Source: Streptomyces spiramenti (GTDB lineage Bacteria; Actinomycetota; Actinomycetes; Streptomycetales; Streptomycetaceae). Taken from it: DNA of 42,416 nucleotides. The first letter of the stretch is position 1. Every line of letters begins with the position of its first letter. The translations under genes were made by a program, and so were the position numbers. Under the pieces are notes generated by a model. The model had not been told where the DNA came from, did no database searches, and saw only the letters and a list, made by a program, of their open reading frames with translations. This document shows, piece by piece, positions 7,656-15,089 of this stretch. The stretch covers positions 1-42,416 of the forward strand of contig NZ_JAAVJB010000019.1 of the NCBI RefSeq assembly GCF_012034385.1. Direction: 5' to 3'.

Positions 7656-9044
7656 TCAGTCGTGGGCGTGCAGCGGCTTGCCGGCCAGCGCCAGGTGCGC
7701 CTCGCCGAGCGCCTCGTTCTGCGTCGGGTGGGCGTGGATGAGCTGCGCGACCTCGGCGGGCAGCGCCTCCCAGTTGTAGATCAGCTGCGCCTCGCCGATC
7801 TGCTCGCCCATCCGGTCGCCGACCATGTGGACGCCGACCACGGCGCCGTCCTTGACCTGGACGAGCTTGATCTCGCCGGCGGTCTTCAGGATCTTGCTCT
7901 TGCCGTTGCCACCGAGGTTGTACTTGAGCGACACGACCTGGTCGTCGCCGTACTTCTCCTTGGCCTTGGCCTCGGTGAGGCCGACCGAGGCGACCTCGGG
8001 GTGGCAGTAGGTGACCCGCGGGACACCGTCGTAGTCGATCGGCACGACGGGCAGGCCCGCGAGCCGCTCCGCCACGAGGATGCCCTCGGCGAAGCCGACG
8101 TGCGCCAGCTGGAGGGTGGGGACGAGGTCGCCCACGGCCGAGATCGTCGGCACGCCGGTGCGCATCTCGCCGTCGACCTGGACGAAGCCCCGGTCGACGG
8201 TGACGCCCTGCTCCTCGTAGCCCAGGCCCTGCGAGACCGGGCCGCGGCCGATGGCGACCAGCAGCACCTCCGCCTCGAAGGTCTTGCCGTCGGCGAGGGT
8301 GACCTTGACACCGGTGTCGGTGTATTCGGCCTTCTCGAAGAAGGTGCCCAGGTTGAACTTGATGCCGCGCTTGCGGAAGGCGCGCTCCAGCAGCTTGGAG
8401 CTGCTCTCGTCCTCGGCGGGGACCAGGTGCTTCAGGCCCTCGATGACGGTGACCTCGGTGCCGAAAGACTTCCATGCCGAGGCGAACTCGACGCCGATGA
8501 CGCCGCCGCCCAGGACGATGGCCGACTTCGGCACGCGGTCCAGCGTCAGCGCGTGGTCCGAGGAGATGATGCGGTCGCCGTCGATCTCCAGGCCCGGGAG
8601 CGAGCGAGGCACCGAGCCGGTGGCCAGCAGGATGTGGCGGCCCTCGACCCGGCGGCCGGCCACGTCCACCGAGGTGGGGGAGGAGAGCTTGCCCTCGCCC
8701 TCGATGATGGTGACCTTGCGGGAGGCCAGCAGGCCGGTCAGGCCCTTGAACAGGCCGGAGACGACACCGTCCTTGTAGGCGTGGACGGCCTGGATGTCGA
8801 TGCCCTCGAACGTGGCCTTGACACCGAACTGCTCGCTCTCGCGTGCCTGGTCGGCGATCTCACCGGCATGCAGCAGCGCCTTGGTGGGAATACAGCCGTT
8901 GTGCAGGCAGGTGCCGCCCAGCTTGCCCTTCTCGATCAGGGCGACGTCGAGACCCAGCTGAGCGCCGCGCAGGGCCGCGGCGTAGCCGCCGCTGCCACCA
9001 CCGAGGATCACTAGGTCGAAAACGGTGTTGGCGTCGTTCGCCAC
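7656..9044 (-). CDS. lpd: Dihydrolipoamide dehydrogenase (E3)
   Basis: Predicted 462-aa flavoprotein that re-oxidises dihydrolipoyl groups of 2-oxoacid dehydrogenase complexes with NAD+. It shows the FAD Rossmann motif DLVILGGGSGGYAAALRG (residues 10-27), the redox-active disulfide GGTCLHNGC (C46 and C51), the NAD-binding motif AIVLGGGVIGVEFAS, and the C-terminal His-Glu dyad in HAHPTQNEALGE. Length and motifs are standard. The start GTG 9044 is supported by GGAGG 7 nt upstream; the frame reads 6 codons further upstream but without support. It is followed after 60 nt by the E2 gene, so both E3 and E2 are made from one transcript. pepA upstream is separated by a strong hairpin and 299 nt. Confidence 0.95.
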   Translation of the reverse strand: MANDANTVFDLVILGGGSGGYAAALRGAQLGLDVALIEKGKLGGTCLHNGCIPTKALLHAGEIADQARESEQFGVKATFEGIDIQAVHAYKDGVVSGLFKGLTGLLASRKVTIIEGEGKLSSPTSVDVAGRRVEGRHILLATGSVPRSLPGLEIDGDRIISSDHALTLDRVPKSAIVLGGGVIGVEFASAWKSFGTEVTVIEGLKHLVPAEDESSSKLLERAFRKRGIKFNLGTFFEKAEYTDTGVKVTLADGKTFEAEVLLVAIGRGPVSQGLGYEEQGVTVDRGFVQVDGEMRTGVPTISAVGDLVPTLQLAHVGFAEGILVAERLAGLPVVPIDYDGVPRVTYCHPEVASVGLTEAKAKEKYGDDQVVSLKYNLGGNGKSKILKTAGEIKLVQVKDGAVVGVHMVGDRMGEQIGEAQLIYNWEALPAEVAQLIHAHPTQNEALGEAHLALAGKPLHAHD

Positions 9045-9300
9045 GTCACGTCCTCCATGCATGGGTCCGCCGGGCCCGGCCGCTTCAGGTACCGGCCGGC
9101 GTCATCGTGTGGGCCGCTGGTTCAAGCGGATGGTCATGGCTCGCTGGTGGGTGAGCCGGGCCCTGTCCTGCCGGAACAACATCTTCGCACCTGTCCGCCC
9201 GCCGCGACATGCCGGGCCGGGGGACGAGGGGCACAAACCGACTGTACAGGCGACCTTCCGGACGGCGTCTTCCCCGGAAACCCCCGGTTACCCACCAGTA
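9045..9300 (-). promoter_or_regulatory. lpd promoter region
   Basis: About 256 nt without a gene between the pepA terminator and lpd. On the minus strand a stretch around 9172-9192 (GCGAAGATGTTGTTC) is the least GC-rich part and could hold the -10; no consensus -35 is evident. Otherwise nothing specific is seen. Confidence 0.25.
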
Positions 9301-9338
9301 GGCCCGTGGTACGTGACCGGTCTCACGTACCACGGGCC
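9301..9338 (-). terminator. Perfect 16-bp hairpin after pepA
   Basis: Arms 9301-9316 and 9323-9338 are perfectly complementary with a 6-nt loop. It begins 5 nt beyond the pepA stop at 9344, so it is the pepA terminator and insulates the downstream lpd operon. Confidence 0.8.
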
Positions 9339-9343
9339 CCGTG

Positions 9344-10915
9344 TCAGGCGTTCAGCGCGCCGTCGGCGGTGCGCTCGGCGAGCCGCACCAGGGTGCGCAC
9401 GGCCGAGCCGGTGCCGCCCTTCGGCGTGTAGCCGTACGGCGCGCCCTCGTGGAAGGCGGGACCGGCGATGTCGAGGTGCGCCCAGGTGGTGCCCTCGCTG
9501 ACGAACTCCCGCAGGAACAGGCCGGCGGCGAGGCCGCCGCCCATGCGGTCGCCGACGTTGGCGATGTCGGCGACGGAGGACTTCATGCCGTCGATCAGCT
9601 CGTCGGGGAGCGGCATCGGCCAGCACTGCTCGCCGGTTTCCGTCGCGGAGGTGTGCACCAGCTCGCGGAAGGCCTCGTCGTTGGCCATCACGCCGAAGAT
9701 CCGCTTGCCGAGCGCCACCATCATGGCGCCGGTGAGCGTCGCGACGTCCACCAGGGCGTCCGGCTCCTCCTCGCAGGCGCGGGTGATCGCGTCCGCCATG
9801 ACCAGCCGGCCCTCGGCGTCGGTGTTGAGGACCTCGACCGTCTTGCCGCTGTACATCGACAGCACGTCGCCGGGGCGCGTCGCCGAGCCCGAGGGCATGT
9901 TCTCCGCCAGCGCCAGCCAGCCGGTGACGTTCGCCTTCAGCCCCAGGCGCGCGGCGGTCACGACGGTCGCCAGGACGGCGCCCGCGCCGGCCATGTCGCA
10001 CTTCATGGTCTCGTTGTGTCCGGCCGGCTTCAGCGAGATGCCGCCCGAGTCGTAGGTGATGCCCTTGCCGACCAGCGCCAGGGTCGGGGCGCCCTTGGAG
10101 TGGGTGTACGCGATCCGGACCAGGCGGGGCGGGGACTGCGAGCCCTGGCCGACGCCCAGGATGCCGCCGTAGCCGCCCTTGGCGAGCGCCTGCTCGTCCA
10201 CCACCTCGACCTTCAGGCCGTGCTCCTTGGCCGCGGCCTGTGCCTCGGCGGCGAAGACCTCGGGGGTGAGCGCGTTGGGCGGGGTGTTGACCAGGTCGCG
10301 GGTACGGGCGATCTCCTCGGCCAGCACCTGGGTGCGCTCGGCGACCGCCTTGTGCTCCTTGGCCTTGCCGGGCAGGCCGACCACGGTGACCTCGTCCAGG
10401 TGGTCCGTGCCGGACCCCTTGGCGTCCTTGCTCTTGCGGCTCTTGCGGCCCTTGGCGTCGGCGCCGTCCGCCGTGCCGCGGAAGTCGGTGAAGGAGTACG
10501 CGCCCAGCAGCGCACCCTCGGAGACGGCGGCGAGCCCGGCGGCGTCGGCCACCGGCAGGGCGAACACGGCGTGCCCGAGCGAGCCGAGTGCGCGGGCGGC
10601 GGAGCCGGCGGCGCGGCGCAGCACCTCCGCCTCGAAGGGCTCGCCGCCCTCGGGCAGGGCGCCCAGGCCGACGGCGACGACGAGCGGGCTGCCGAACTTC
10701 TCGGGCGCGGGCACCTTGGTGACCTCGTCCGCGGCGCCCTTGGCGCCGAGGGTCCCCAGAGTGGCGGCGAACTTTCCGCCGAACGCGGCGTCGAGGGCCG
10801 TCACCTCCTGGCCCGAGGTGAGCAGGGGCCCGTCCTCGCCCTTGGCAATGCCGACGACCACGGCATCCGCGCGCACCTTCGCGGCGGTGGAATCGCTGAG
10901 GGTCAGTACAGTCAC
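9344..10915 (-). CDS. pepA: Leucyl aminopeptidase (peptidase M17)
   Basis: Predicted 523-aa cytosolic metallo-aminopeptidase that removes N-terminal residues from peptides. The N-terminal ~180 residues form the M17 macro-like domain. The C-terminal catalytic domain has GKGITYDSGGISLKP (Lys and Asp metal/active-site region), MKCDMAGAGAVLAT, and the family signature NTDAEGRLVMADA, holding metal-binding Asp and Glu plus the active Arg. A short Lys/Ser/Arg-rich insertion (residues about 155-165, GRKSRKSKDAKGS) sits in the linker. The start is GTG 10915; the SD-like AGGAT is weak and somewhat distant. It is transcribed alone, divergent from the membrane protein at 11150. Active enzymes of this family are usually hexamers with two divalent metals. 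Confidence 0.93.
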   Translation of the reverse strand: MTVLTLSDSTAAKVRADAVVVGIAKGEDGPLLTSGQEVTALDAAFGGKFAATLGTLGAKGAADEVTKVPAPEKFGSPLVVAVGLGALPEGGEPFEAEVLRRAAGSAARALGSLGHAVFALPVADAAGLAAVSEGALLGAYSFTDFRGTADGADAKGRKSRKSKDAKGSGTDHLDEVTVVGLPGKAKEHKAVAERTQVLAEEIARTRDLVNTPPNALTPEVFAAEAQAAAKEHGLKVEVVDEQALAKGGYGGILGVGQGSQSPPRLVRIAYTHSKGAPTLALVGKGITYDSGGISLKPAGHNETMKCDMAGAGAVLATVVTAARLGLKANVTGWLALAENMPSGSATRPGDVLSMYSGKTVEVLNTDAEGRLVMADAITRACEEEPDALVDVATLTGAMMVALGKRIFGVMANDEAFRELVHTSATETGEQCWPMPLPDELIDGMKSSVADIANVGDRMGGGLAAGLFLREFVSEGTTWAHLDIAGPAFHEGAPYGYTPKGGTGSAVRTLVRLAERTADGALNA

Positions 10916-11027
10916 GGTGGTGGAGATCCTGTTCCTTCGTCGATGGGTGCGGCGGTAGCCGGACTCCCCTGTCCCGGGGGCAGTTCCCCTCGTGTGGCCC
11001 AGGGTGCCGCTCCGATCCGGGGCACCG

Positions 11028-11033
11028 AGCCTA
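11028..11033 (-). promoter_or_regulatory. Candidate pepA -10 element
   Basis: TAGGCT on the minus strand about 115 nt upstream of the pepA start, in the 234-nt region between divergent pepA and the membrane-protein gene. No good -35 is visible. This hexamer recurs upstream of many genes in this window. Confidence 0.3.
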
Positions 11034-11149
11034 CGCCCCGTTCGGCCCGTCGGGGGCTGCCGGGGCGCGGGCCGTCACAGCCGCCGCCCGGGTGAGACGG
11101 GGGCGTGTCGGCCCCGCGGAGCGCTCCCCGCGGCCCATCCTTGCCCGTC

Positions 11150-12034
11150 ATGGGCAGCTGGTGGGACCAGGACATCGTGGAGGCGGGCAAGCTCCCGCTG
11201 CTCTTCGGGCTGACCGCTTTCCTGGTGACGTTCGCGGTCACCCGGACGGTGACGCGGATGATCCGCGCCGGGAGGGGCCCGTTCGGCGACATCTCCGCCG
11301 GGGGCGTCCACCTCCACCACGCGGTGCCCGGCGTGGTGCTCATGGTCGCGGGCGGGTTCGGCGCCATCGCCTCGGCCCAGTACGGGCCCGGGGCCGCCGT
11401 CGCCGCGATCGTCTTCGGCGTCGGGGCGGGGCTCGTCCTCGACGAGTTCGCCCTGATCGTCTACCTCCAGGACGTCTACTGGAGCGAACAGGGCCGGCGC
11501 AGCGTGGAGATGGTCACCGTCACCGGCGCCGTCGTGCTGCTGGTCCTGGTGGGCTCCGCACCGTTCGGCGTGGACACCCTCACCACCGAGGAGCGCCAGG
11601 ACCGGGTCGCGGTGATGGGCACCGTCGTCTTCCACTTCGCCTGCTCGGCCGTCGCGTTCACCAAGGGGAAGCCGCTGGTGGCGGTCTTCGGCGTCCTGCT
11701 GCCGCTGGTGTCGCTCTTCGGAGCGGTGCGGCTGGCCCGCCCCGAGTCGCCGTGGGCGCGGCGGTTCTACCGGCGCCGCCCCCGGGCGCTCGCCCGCGCG
11801 CGCCGGCGCGCGGCACGCCACGACCGCCGCTGGTCCGGTCCGGTGCGCAGGCTCCAGGACCTGCTGGGCGGCACTCCCACGCCGGAGCTCGCGGACCGTA
11901 CCTCCGGGGGCGCGGACCACCGGTCGCGGCACGGCGACGGCGGTGACGGCGCCGGCAGTGGTGACGGCGGGGCAGGAGGCGCCGCCGGGCCCGCGGGCTC
12001 CCCGCCCCGCGGCGGCGCGGGGCCGCCCGGCTGA
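11150..12034 (+). CDS. Multi-pass integral membrane protein of unknown function
   Basis: Predicted 294 aa. The first ~205 residues hold about five or six hydrophobic segments (for example LPLLFGLTAFLVTFAVT, VPGVVLMVAGGFGAIAS, AVAAIVFGVGAGLVLDEFAL, VVLLVLVGS, LVAVFGVLLPLVSLFGAV). A motif GGVHLHHAVPG sits between the first two. The remaining ~90 residues are Arg-rich then Gly/Ala-rich and probably cytosolic. I recognise it as a conserved streptomycete membrane protein but know no function. The start ATG 11150 matches the usual N-terminus MGSWW; a GTG at 11105 with a G-rich SD would add 15 residues. It is convergent with cobT. Confidence 0.75.
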   Translation: MGSWWDQDIVEAGKLPLLFGLTAFLVTFAVTRTVTRMIRAGRGPFGDISAGGVHLHHAVPGVVLMVAGGFGAIASAQYGPGAAVAAIVFGVGAGLVLDEFALIVYLQDVYWSEQGRRSVEMVTVTGAVVLLVLVGSAPFGVDTLTTEERQDRVAVMGTVVFHFACSAVAFTKGKPLVAVFGVLLPLVSLFGAVRLARPESPWARRFYRRRPRALARARRRAARHDRRWSGPVRRLQDLLGGTPTPELADRTSGGADHRSRHGDGGDGAGSGDGGAGGAAGPAGSPPRGGAGPPG

Positions 12035-12086
12035 CTCCGGCGGCTGCCTCGCCCCGAAGGCACGGCTCAGGCCATCAGCGTCATCA

Positions 12087-12120
12087 GGTCGGGCCGACAG
12101 CCGCGACGTCGCCCCCGACC
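12087..12120. terminator. Weak hairpin between the membrane-protein gene and cobT
   Basis: Seven-bp arms (12087-12093 with 12114-12120) in the 93-nt gap between convergent stops at 12034 and 12128. It is modest in strength, and nothing else is seen in the gap. Confidence 0.35.
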
Positions 12121-12127
12121 GCAGGGC

Positions 12128-13321
12128 TCAGGTCGCCTCGGCGAGGTCCACGTCGCCGGGGGACGCGGCAGGCCCGGACTCCGCGGCACCGTGGTCCCCG
12201 CCCGGGGACTCCGCCGGCTGTCGCGCCGCCAACGCCGCGGCGGAGCGGACCAGTGGCAGCGCCAGCAGCGCCCCGGCGCCGCCGCCCACCGTCACACCCT
12301 GCTCCAGCAGCGGACGCATCGCCATGCGGTCCAGGGCCTTCGCCTGGCCGGGCTCCCCGCTCACGTGCCCGGGAATCCACCAGTCCACGGCTCGGAAGGC
12401 GACCCGCTGTCCGACCAGTGCGCACGCCGCGGAGACGACACCGTCGAGCACCACCGGCGTACGGCGCACCGCGCACTGGAGCAGGAACCCGGTCGCCGCG
12501 GCCAGGTCGGCGCCCCCCGCCGTGGCGAGCAGCTGCATCTGGTCGCCGAGAGCGGGCCGGGCACGGCGCAGCCCGTCGCGGACGGCGGCGCACTTCCGCA
12601 TCCACGTGAGGTCGTCGATCCCCGCACCGCCGCGACCGGTCACGACCGAGGCGTCCGTTCCGCACAGCGCCGCGATCAGCACCCCGGCGGCGGTGGTCCC
12701 GCCGACCGAGAGGTCGCCGAGGACCAGCAGGTCCGAGCCGGCGTCCGCCTCCTCGTCGGCCACGGCCACCCCGAGCCGGAACGCGGTCTCGGCCTCGGCG
12801 AGAGTGACGGCGTCGGCGATGTCGAGCGGTGCCGACCCACGGCGTACCCGGCGCCGGGTGACGTCCTCGGGAAGCGTCCCCGGGGCGCAGTCGAGCGAGA
12901 CGTCCACGACCCGCACCGGGACCCCCGCCTCGCGGGCGAGGACGGCGGCCGGGCCCCGGCCCTCCAGCAGCTCCCGCACCAGCCGGGCCGCGCCGCGCTC
13001 CGGGGCGGTCGCGGCGTCGTCACCGGCGTGACCAGCGGGGTCGCTCCCGGGGGAGACCGGGTCGGGGGCGTGGCCGGAGACGCCGCGCGCCGCGATCCCG
13101 TGGTCGCCCGCGAAGACCACCAGCCGCGGGCTGCGGACCGGGGAGACCGGCACCTGCCCCTGCGCGGCGGCGAGCCACAGGGCCAGTTCGTCCAGCCGGC
13201 CCAGCGCGGTCGGCGCCGGTCCGGTGCGGACCCGCCGGGACTCCGCGGCCCGCCGGACGGCGGCGTTCGGACGTTCGATCAGATCGCCGAACTCGTCGAG
13301 ATTCAGGGTGCCCTCGCTCAT
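12128..13321 (-). CDS. cobT: Nicotinate-nucleotide:dimethylbenzimidazole phosphoribosyltransferase-like, catalytic Glu replaced
   Basis: Predicted 397 aa. CobT makes alpha-ribazole phosphate from nicotinate mononucleotide and dimethylbenzimidazole for the cobalamin lower ligand. Family motifs are present: VVFAGDHGIAARGVS, LGDLSVGGTTAAGVLIAAL, TGRGGAGIDD, VVLDGVVSAACAL. The segment that in active CobT reads (L/V)GEGxGA, where Glu is the general base (E317 in Salmonella numbering), reads VGGGAGALLALPLV here, giving Gly347. An Asp/Ala/Gly-rich insertion is visible near residues 87-108. The start ATG 13321 has no SD but a TAATCT hexamer 7 nt upstream, suggesting a leaderless transcript. It follows the cobU-like gene by 96 nt. 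It may be inactive or altered in substrate; family membership is firm. Confidence 0.85.
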   Translation of the reverse strand: MSEGTLNLDEFGDLIERPNAAVRRAAESRRVRTGPAPTALGRLDELALWLAAAQGQVPVSPVRSPRLVVFAGDHGIAARGVSGHAPDPVSPGSDPAGHAGDDAATAPERGAARLVRELLEGRGPAAVLAREAGVPVRVVDVSLDCAPGTLPEDVTRRRVRRGSAPLDIADAVTLAEAETAFRLGVAVADEEADAGSDLLVLGDLSVGGTTAAGVLIAALCGTDASVVTGRGGAGIDDLTWMRKCAAVRDGLRRARPALGDQMQLLATAGGADLAAATGFLLQCAVRRTPVVLDGVVSAACALVGQRVAFRAVDWWIPGHVSGEPGQAKALDRMAMRPLLEQGVTVGGGAGALLALPLVRSAAALAARQPAESPGGDHGAAESGPAASPGDVDLAEAT

Positions 13322-13328
13322 GTGGACG

Positions 13329-13334
13329 AGATTA
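13329..13334 (-). promoter_or_regulatory. Candidate leaderless -10 element for cobT
   Basis: TAATCT on the minus strand, 7 nt before the ATG at 13321, with no ribosome-binding site between. It is the closest match to a TANNNT -10 in the gap after the cobU-like gene. The -35 is poor. Confidence 0.4.
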
Positions 13335-13417
13335 CCGGCCCGTTGCCCGCCGTACGCCCGGGGCGCGGCGGGCCGGGCGGGCGTCATCAGCGCCCGCGGC
13401 CACCCCGGTGCGGGCGT

Positions 13418-14749
13418 TCAACCGCGCAGCCGTACCGGCAGCCCGGCGACGATCAGCAGGACCTCCTCGCACTCCTCGGCCACCGCCGTGTTCAGCAGGG
13501 CCAGTTCGGCGGCGAACCGGCCGTCGCGGTCGCCCGGCAGCGGGGCGGCGGGCGGGGGTTGGTCGCTGATCAGGACCAGCGGCCGGGGGCTGTTCCGGAC
13601 GGCCTCGGCCAGCCGCGCCGGGTAGCCCACCGGCAGGCCGAAGCCGGGGCCCGGGCGTGCCCCGGGGCGGGTGGCGACGGCGCGCGGCCCGGTGGTGTGG
13701 GTGGTCGCCAGCCAGCGGGTCAGCGAGTCCACCAGCAGGGGCGGGCCGTCCTCGGCCAGCAGTGGCAGCAACTCGCTGGTGCCGGTGGTCACCCACCCCC
13801 AGGGGTGGTTCTCACCGCTCGGGGCGGGCGCGGTCGGGAACAGCGCCTGCGGTCCGGTGCGCGGCGGTCCGCCGGTCGCCGGTGTCCGCGCCCCGGGTGC
13901 CGGGGGGAGCACGGCCGCCGGGACCGGAACGCCGCCGTCGTCGGACGGCGGCCGGGAGACGGGCGGCACGCTCCCGGGGGCCGTGCCCGGCAGGACCCGG
14001 AGCACCGAGGGGAACGTCGCGAGCCGGCGTTCCGCCTCCTCCGCCACGCCGGAGCCGGGCGCGCCCAGCAGCAGGGTCCGGCGGGGTACCTCGGGCGCGT
14101 CGGGCTCGTCCCCGGCGCGCAGCGCGGTGCCGTCGGGCACGGTGCGCGCACCGGCGGCGGCCAGCCGCCGCACCAGTTCCGTCCCGTCGGGTGCGTCGTG
14201 GCCGAGGTGGACCGCGACGACGTCGGTGGTCCAGGTGACGGCGTGGGCGGCGCGCAGCCGCGCCAGGGCGTCGGGGCGGGAGGTGACGTCGAGCAGGACC
14301 AGGTCGTACGGGCCCTCCGCCTCCTCGGGCAGACCGGCGGGTCCGCCCCCGGGCGGGAGGTACAGCAGTCTGCGGCCGTCCGGGCCGGTCACCTCGTAGC
14401 CGGTGCCCGGGGCGTCCAGGGCGACGGCGCGGACCCGGTGGCCGCCCAGCAGCGTCAGCTCCCGGCCGTCCGGCACCCGTACGGGTGGCGGCAGGTCGTC
14501 GGGGAACTCGACCGCGGGTCCGTCGTGCGGATGGGTGAGCAGCACCTGCCGGACCGAGTGGAGGGAGCGCCCCGCGCGGGCGGCGGCCATCGCGGCCCCC
14601 GGCGTGAGGTCGAGCAGCAGTTCCTGGTCCACCAGGACCGCGGTGGCGGCGCGATGGCGGCCGGACGCGGCGCGCGAACAGGCCGCGCAGGGGCAGTCGG
14701 GGCGGGGGAGACCCGCCGGGTCGCCGGTGCCGAGCAGAGTGACGTCCAC
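13418..14749 (-). CDS. cobU: MBL-like domain fused to degenerate CobU (adenosylcobinamide kinase/guanylyltransferase)
   Basis: Predicted 443 aa. Residues about 1-215 resemble a metallo-beta-lactamase/PhnP-like fold (VTLLGTGDPAGLPRPDCPC, VLLTHPHDGPAVE, YLPPGGGPAGL), with only part of the His/Asp metal set. From about 225 it follows the CobU domain (RRTLLLGAPGSG, LLVDSLTRWLA, NTAVAEECEEVLLIVAG). This two-domain fusion is usual in streptomycetes, where the P-loop reads GGARSGKS. Here the aligned residues are GAPGSGVA, with V235 and A236 replacing Lys and Ser. A Pro/Ala-rich insertion (about 255-310) follows, and the region holding the guanylylated His and the terminal NEVG motif is also divergent (ISDQPPP). 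Kinase activity is doubtful. The start GTG 14749 fits the family N-terminus. It is divergent from the 68-aa gene and upstream of cobT. Confidence 0.8.
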   Translation of the reverse strand: MDVTLLGTGDPAGLPRPDCPCAACSRAASGRHRAATAVLVDQELLLDLTPGAAMAAARAGRSLHSVRQVLLTHPHDGPAVEFPDDLPPPVRVPDGRELTLLGGHRVRAVALDAPGTGYEVTGPDGRRLLYLPPGGGPAGLPEEAEGPYDLVLLDVTSRPDALARLRAAHAVTWTTDVVAVHLGHDAPDGTELVRRLAAAGARTVPDGTALRAGDEPDAPEVPRRTLLLGAPGSGVAEEAERRLATFPSVLRVLPGTAPGSVPPVSRPPSDDGGVPVPAAVLPPAPGARTPATGGPPRTGPQALFPTAPAPSGENHPWGWVTTGTSELLPLLAEDGPPLLVDSLTRWLATTHTTGPRAVATRPGARPGPGFGLPVGYPARLAEAVRNSPRPLVLISDQPPPAAPLPGDRDGRFAAELALLNTAVAEECEEVLLIVAGLPVRLRG

Positions 14750-14792
14750 CCCTCGATGGTCTCGTCTTCCGGCCCGATCGCACCCGGAACGC

Positions 14793-14798
14793 TAGGCT
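14793..14798 (+). promoter_or_regulatory. Candidate -10 element for the 68-aa gene
   Basis: TAGGCT 31 nt upstream of the ATG at 14830, in the 80-nt gap between divergent genes. A GGAGG ribosome-binding site (14820-14824) follows, so this transcript would have a short leader. Confidence 0.4.
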
Positions 14799-14829
14799 TC
14801 CGTGTCCGGCGATCTTCCTGGAGGCGGCT

Positions 14830-15036
14830 ATGGCGTGGGAATGGCGGTTCGAGAAGCAGGACGGATCGGAGGTCGCACCCGGCGAGCCACCGGGCGACTT
14901 CACGACGCAGGGCGACGCGGAGACCTGGATCGGTGAGGTCTGGCAGGACCTTCGCGACCAGGGAATCGACCAGGTGACGCTCAGCGAGGACGGCACCGTG
15001 GTCTACGGGCCGATGAGCCTGCACAGCGCCGGCTGA
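14830..15036 (+). CDS. Conserved 68-aa acidic protein of unknown function
   Basis: Small soluble protein rich in Trp, Asp and Glu (MAWEWRFEKQDGSEV at the start, TWIGEVWQDL in the middle). Strong GGAGG SD 5 nt before the ATG, third-position GC bias and a dedicated terminator support a real gene. I recognise the pattern as a small conserved actinomycete protein but know no function. It contains no cysteines, signal peptide or membrane segment. It is transcribed divergently from the cobU-like gene and convergently with the protease gene. Confidence 0.75.
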   Translation: MAWEWRFEKQDGSEVAPGEPPGDFTTQGDAETWIGEVWQDLRDQGIDQVTLSEDGTVVYGPMSLHSAG

Positions 15037-15040
15037 ACCC

Positions 15041-15074
15041 GCCTGCTCCTCCCGCCGCGGCGGGAGGAGCAGGC
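15041..15074. terminator. Perfect 34-bp palindrome acting as bidirectional terminator
   Basis: Positions 15041-15057 are the exact reverse complement of 15058-15074. It lies between convergent stops (15036 and 15090), starting 4 nt after the first, so a hairpin can form in either transcript. Confidence 0.75.
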
Positions 15075-15089
15075 AGTCGCCGGCCGGGG

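Noticed and set aside
5739..9014. A 1091-codon plus-strand open frame
   Set aside because: It is the antisense of the E2 and lpd genes. Its composition (His/Arg/Leu/Gly-rich repeats) is a by-product of high GC, and the minus-strand frames have full family motifs.
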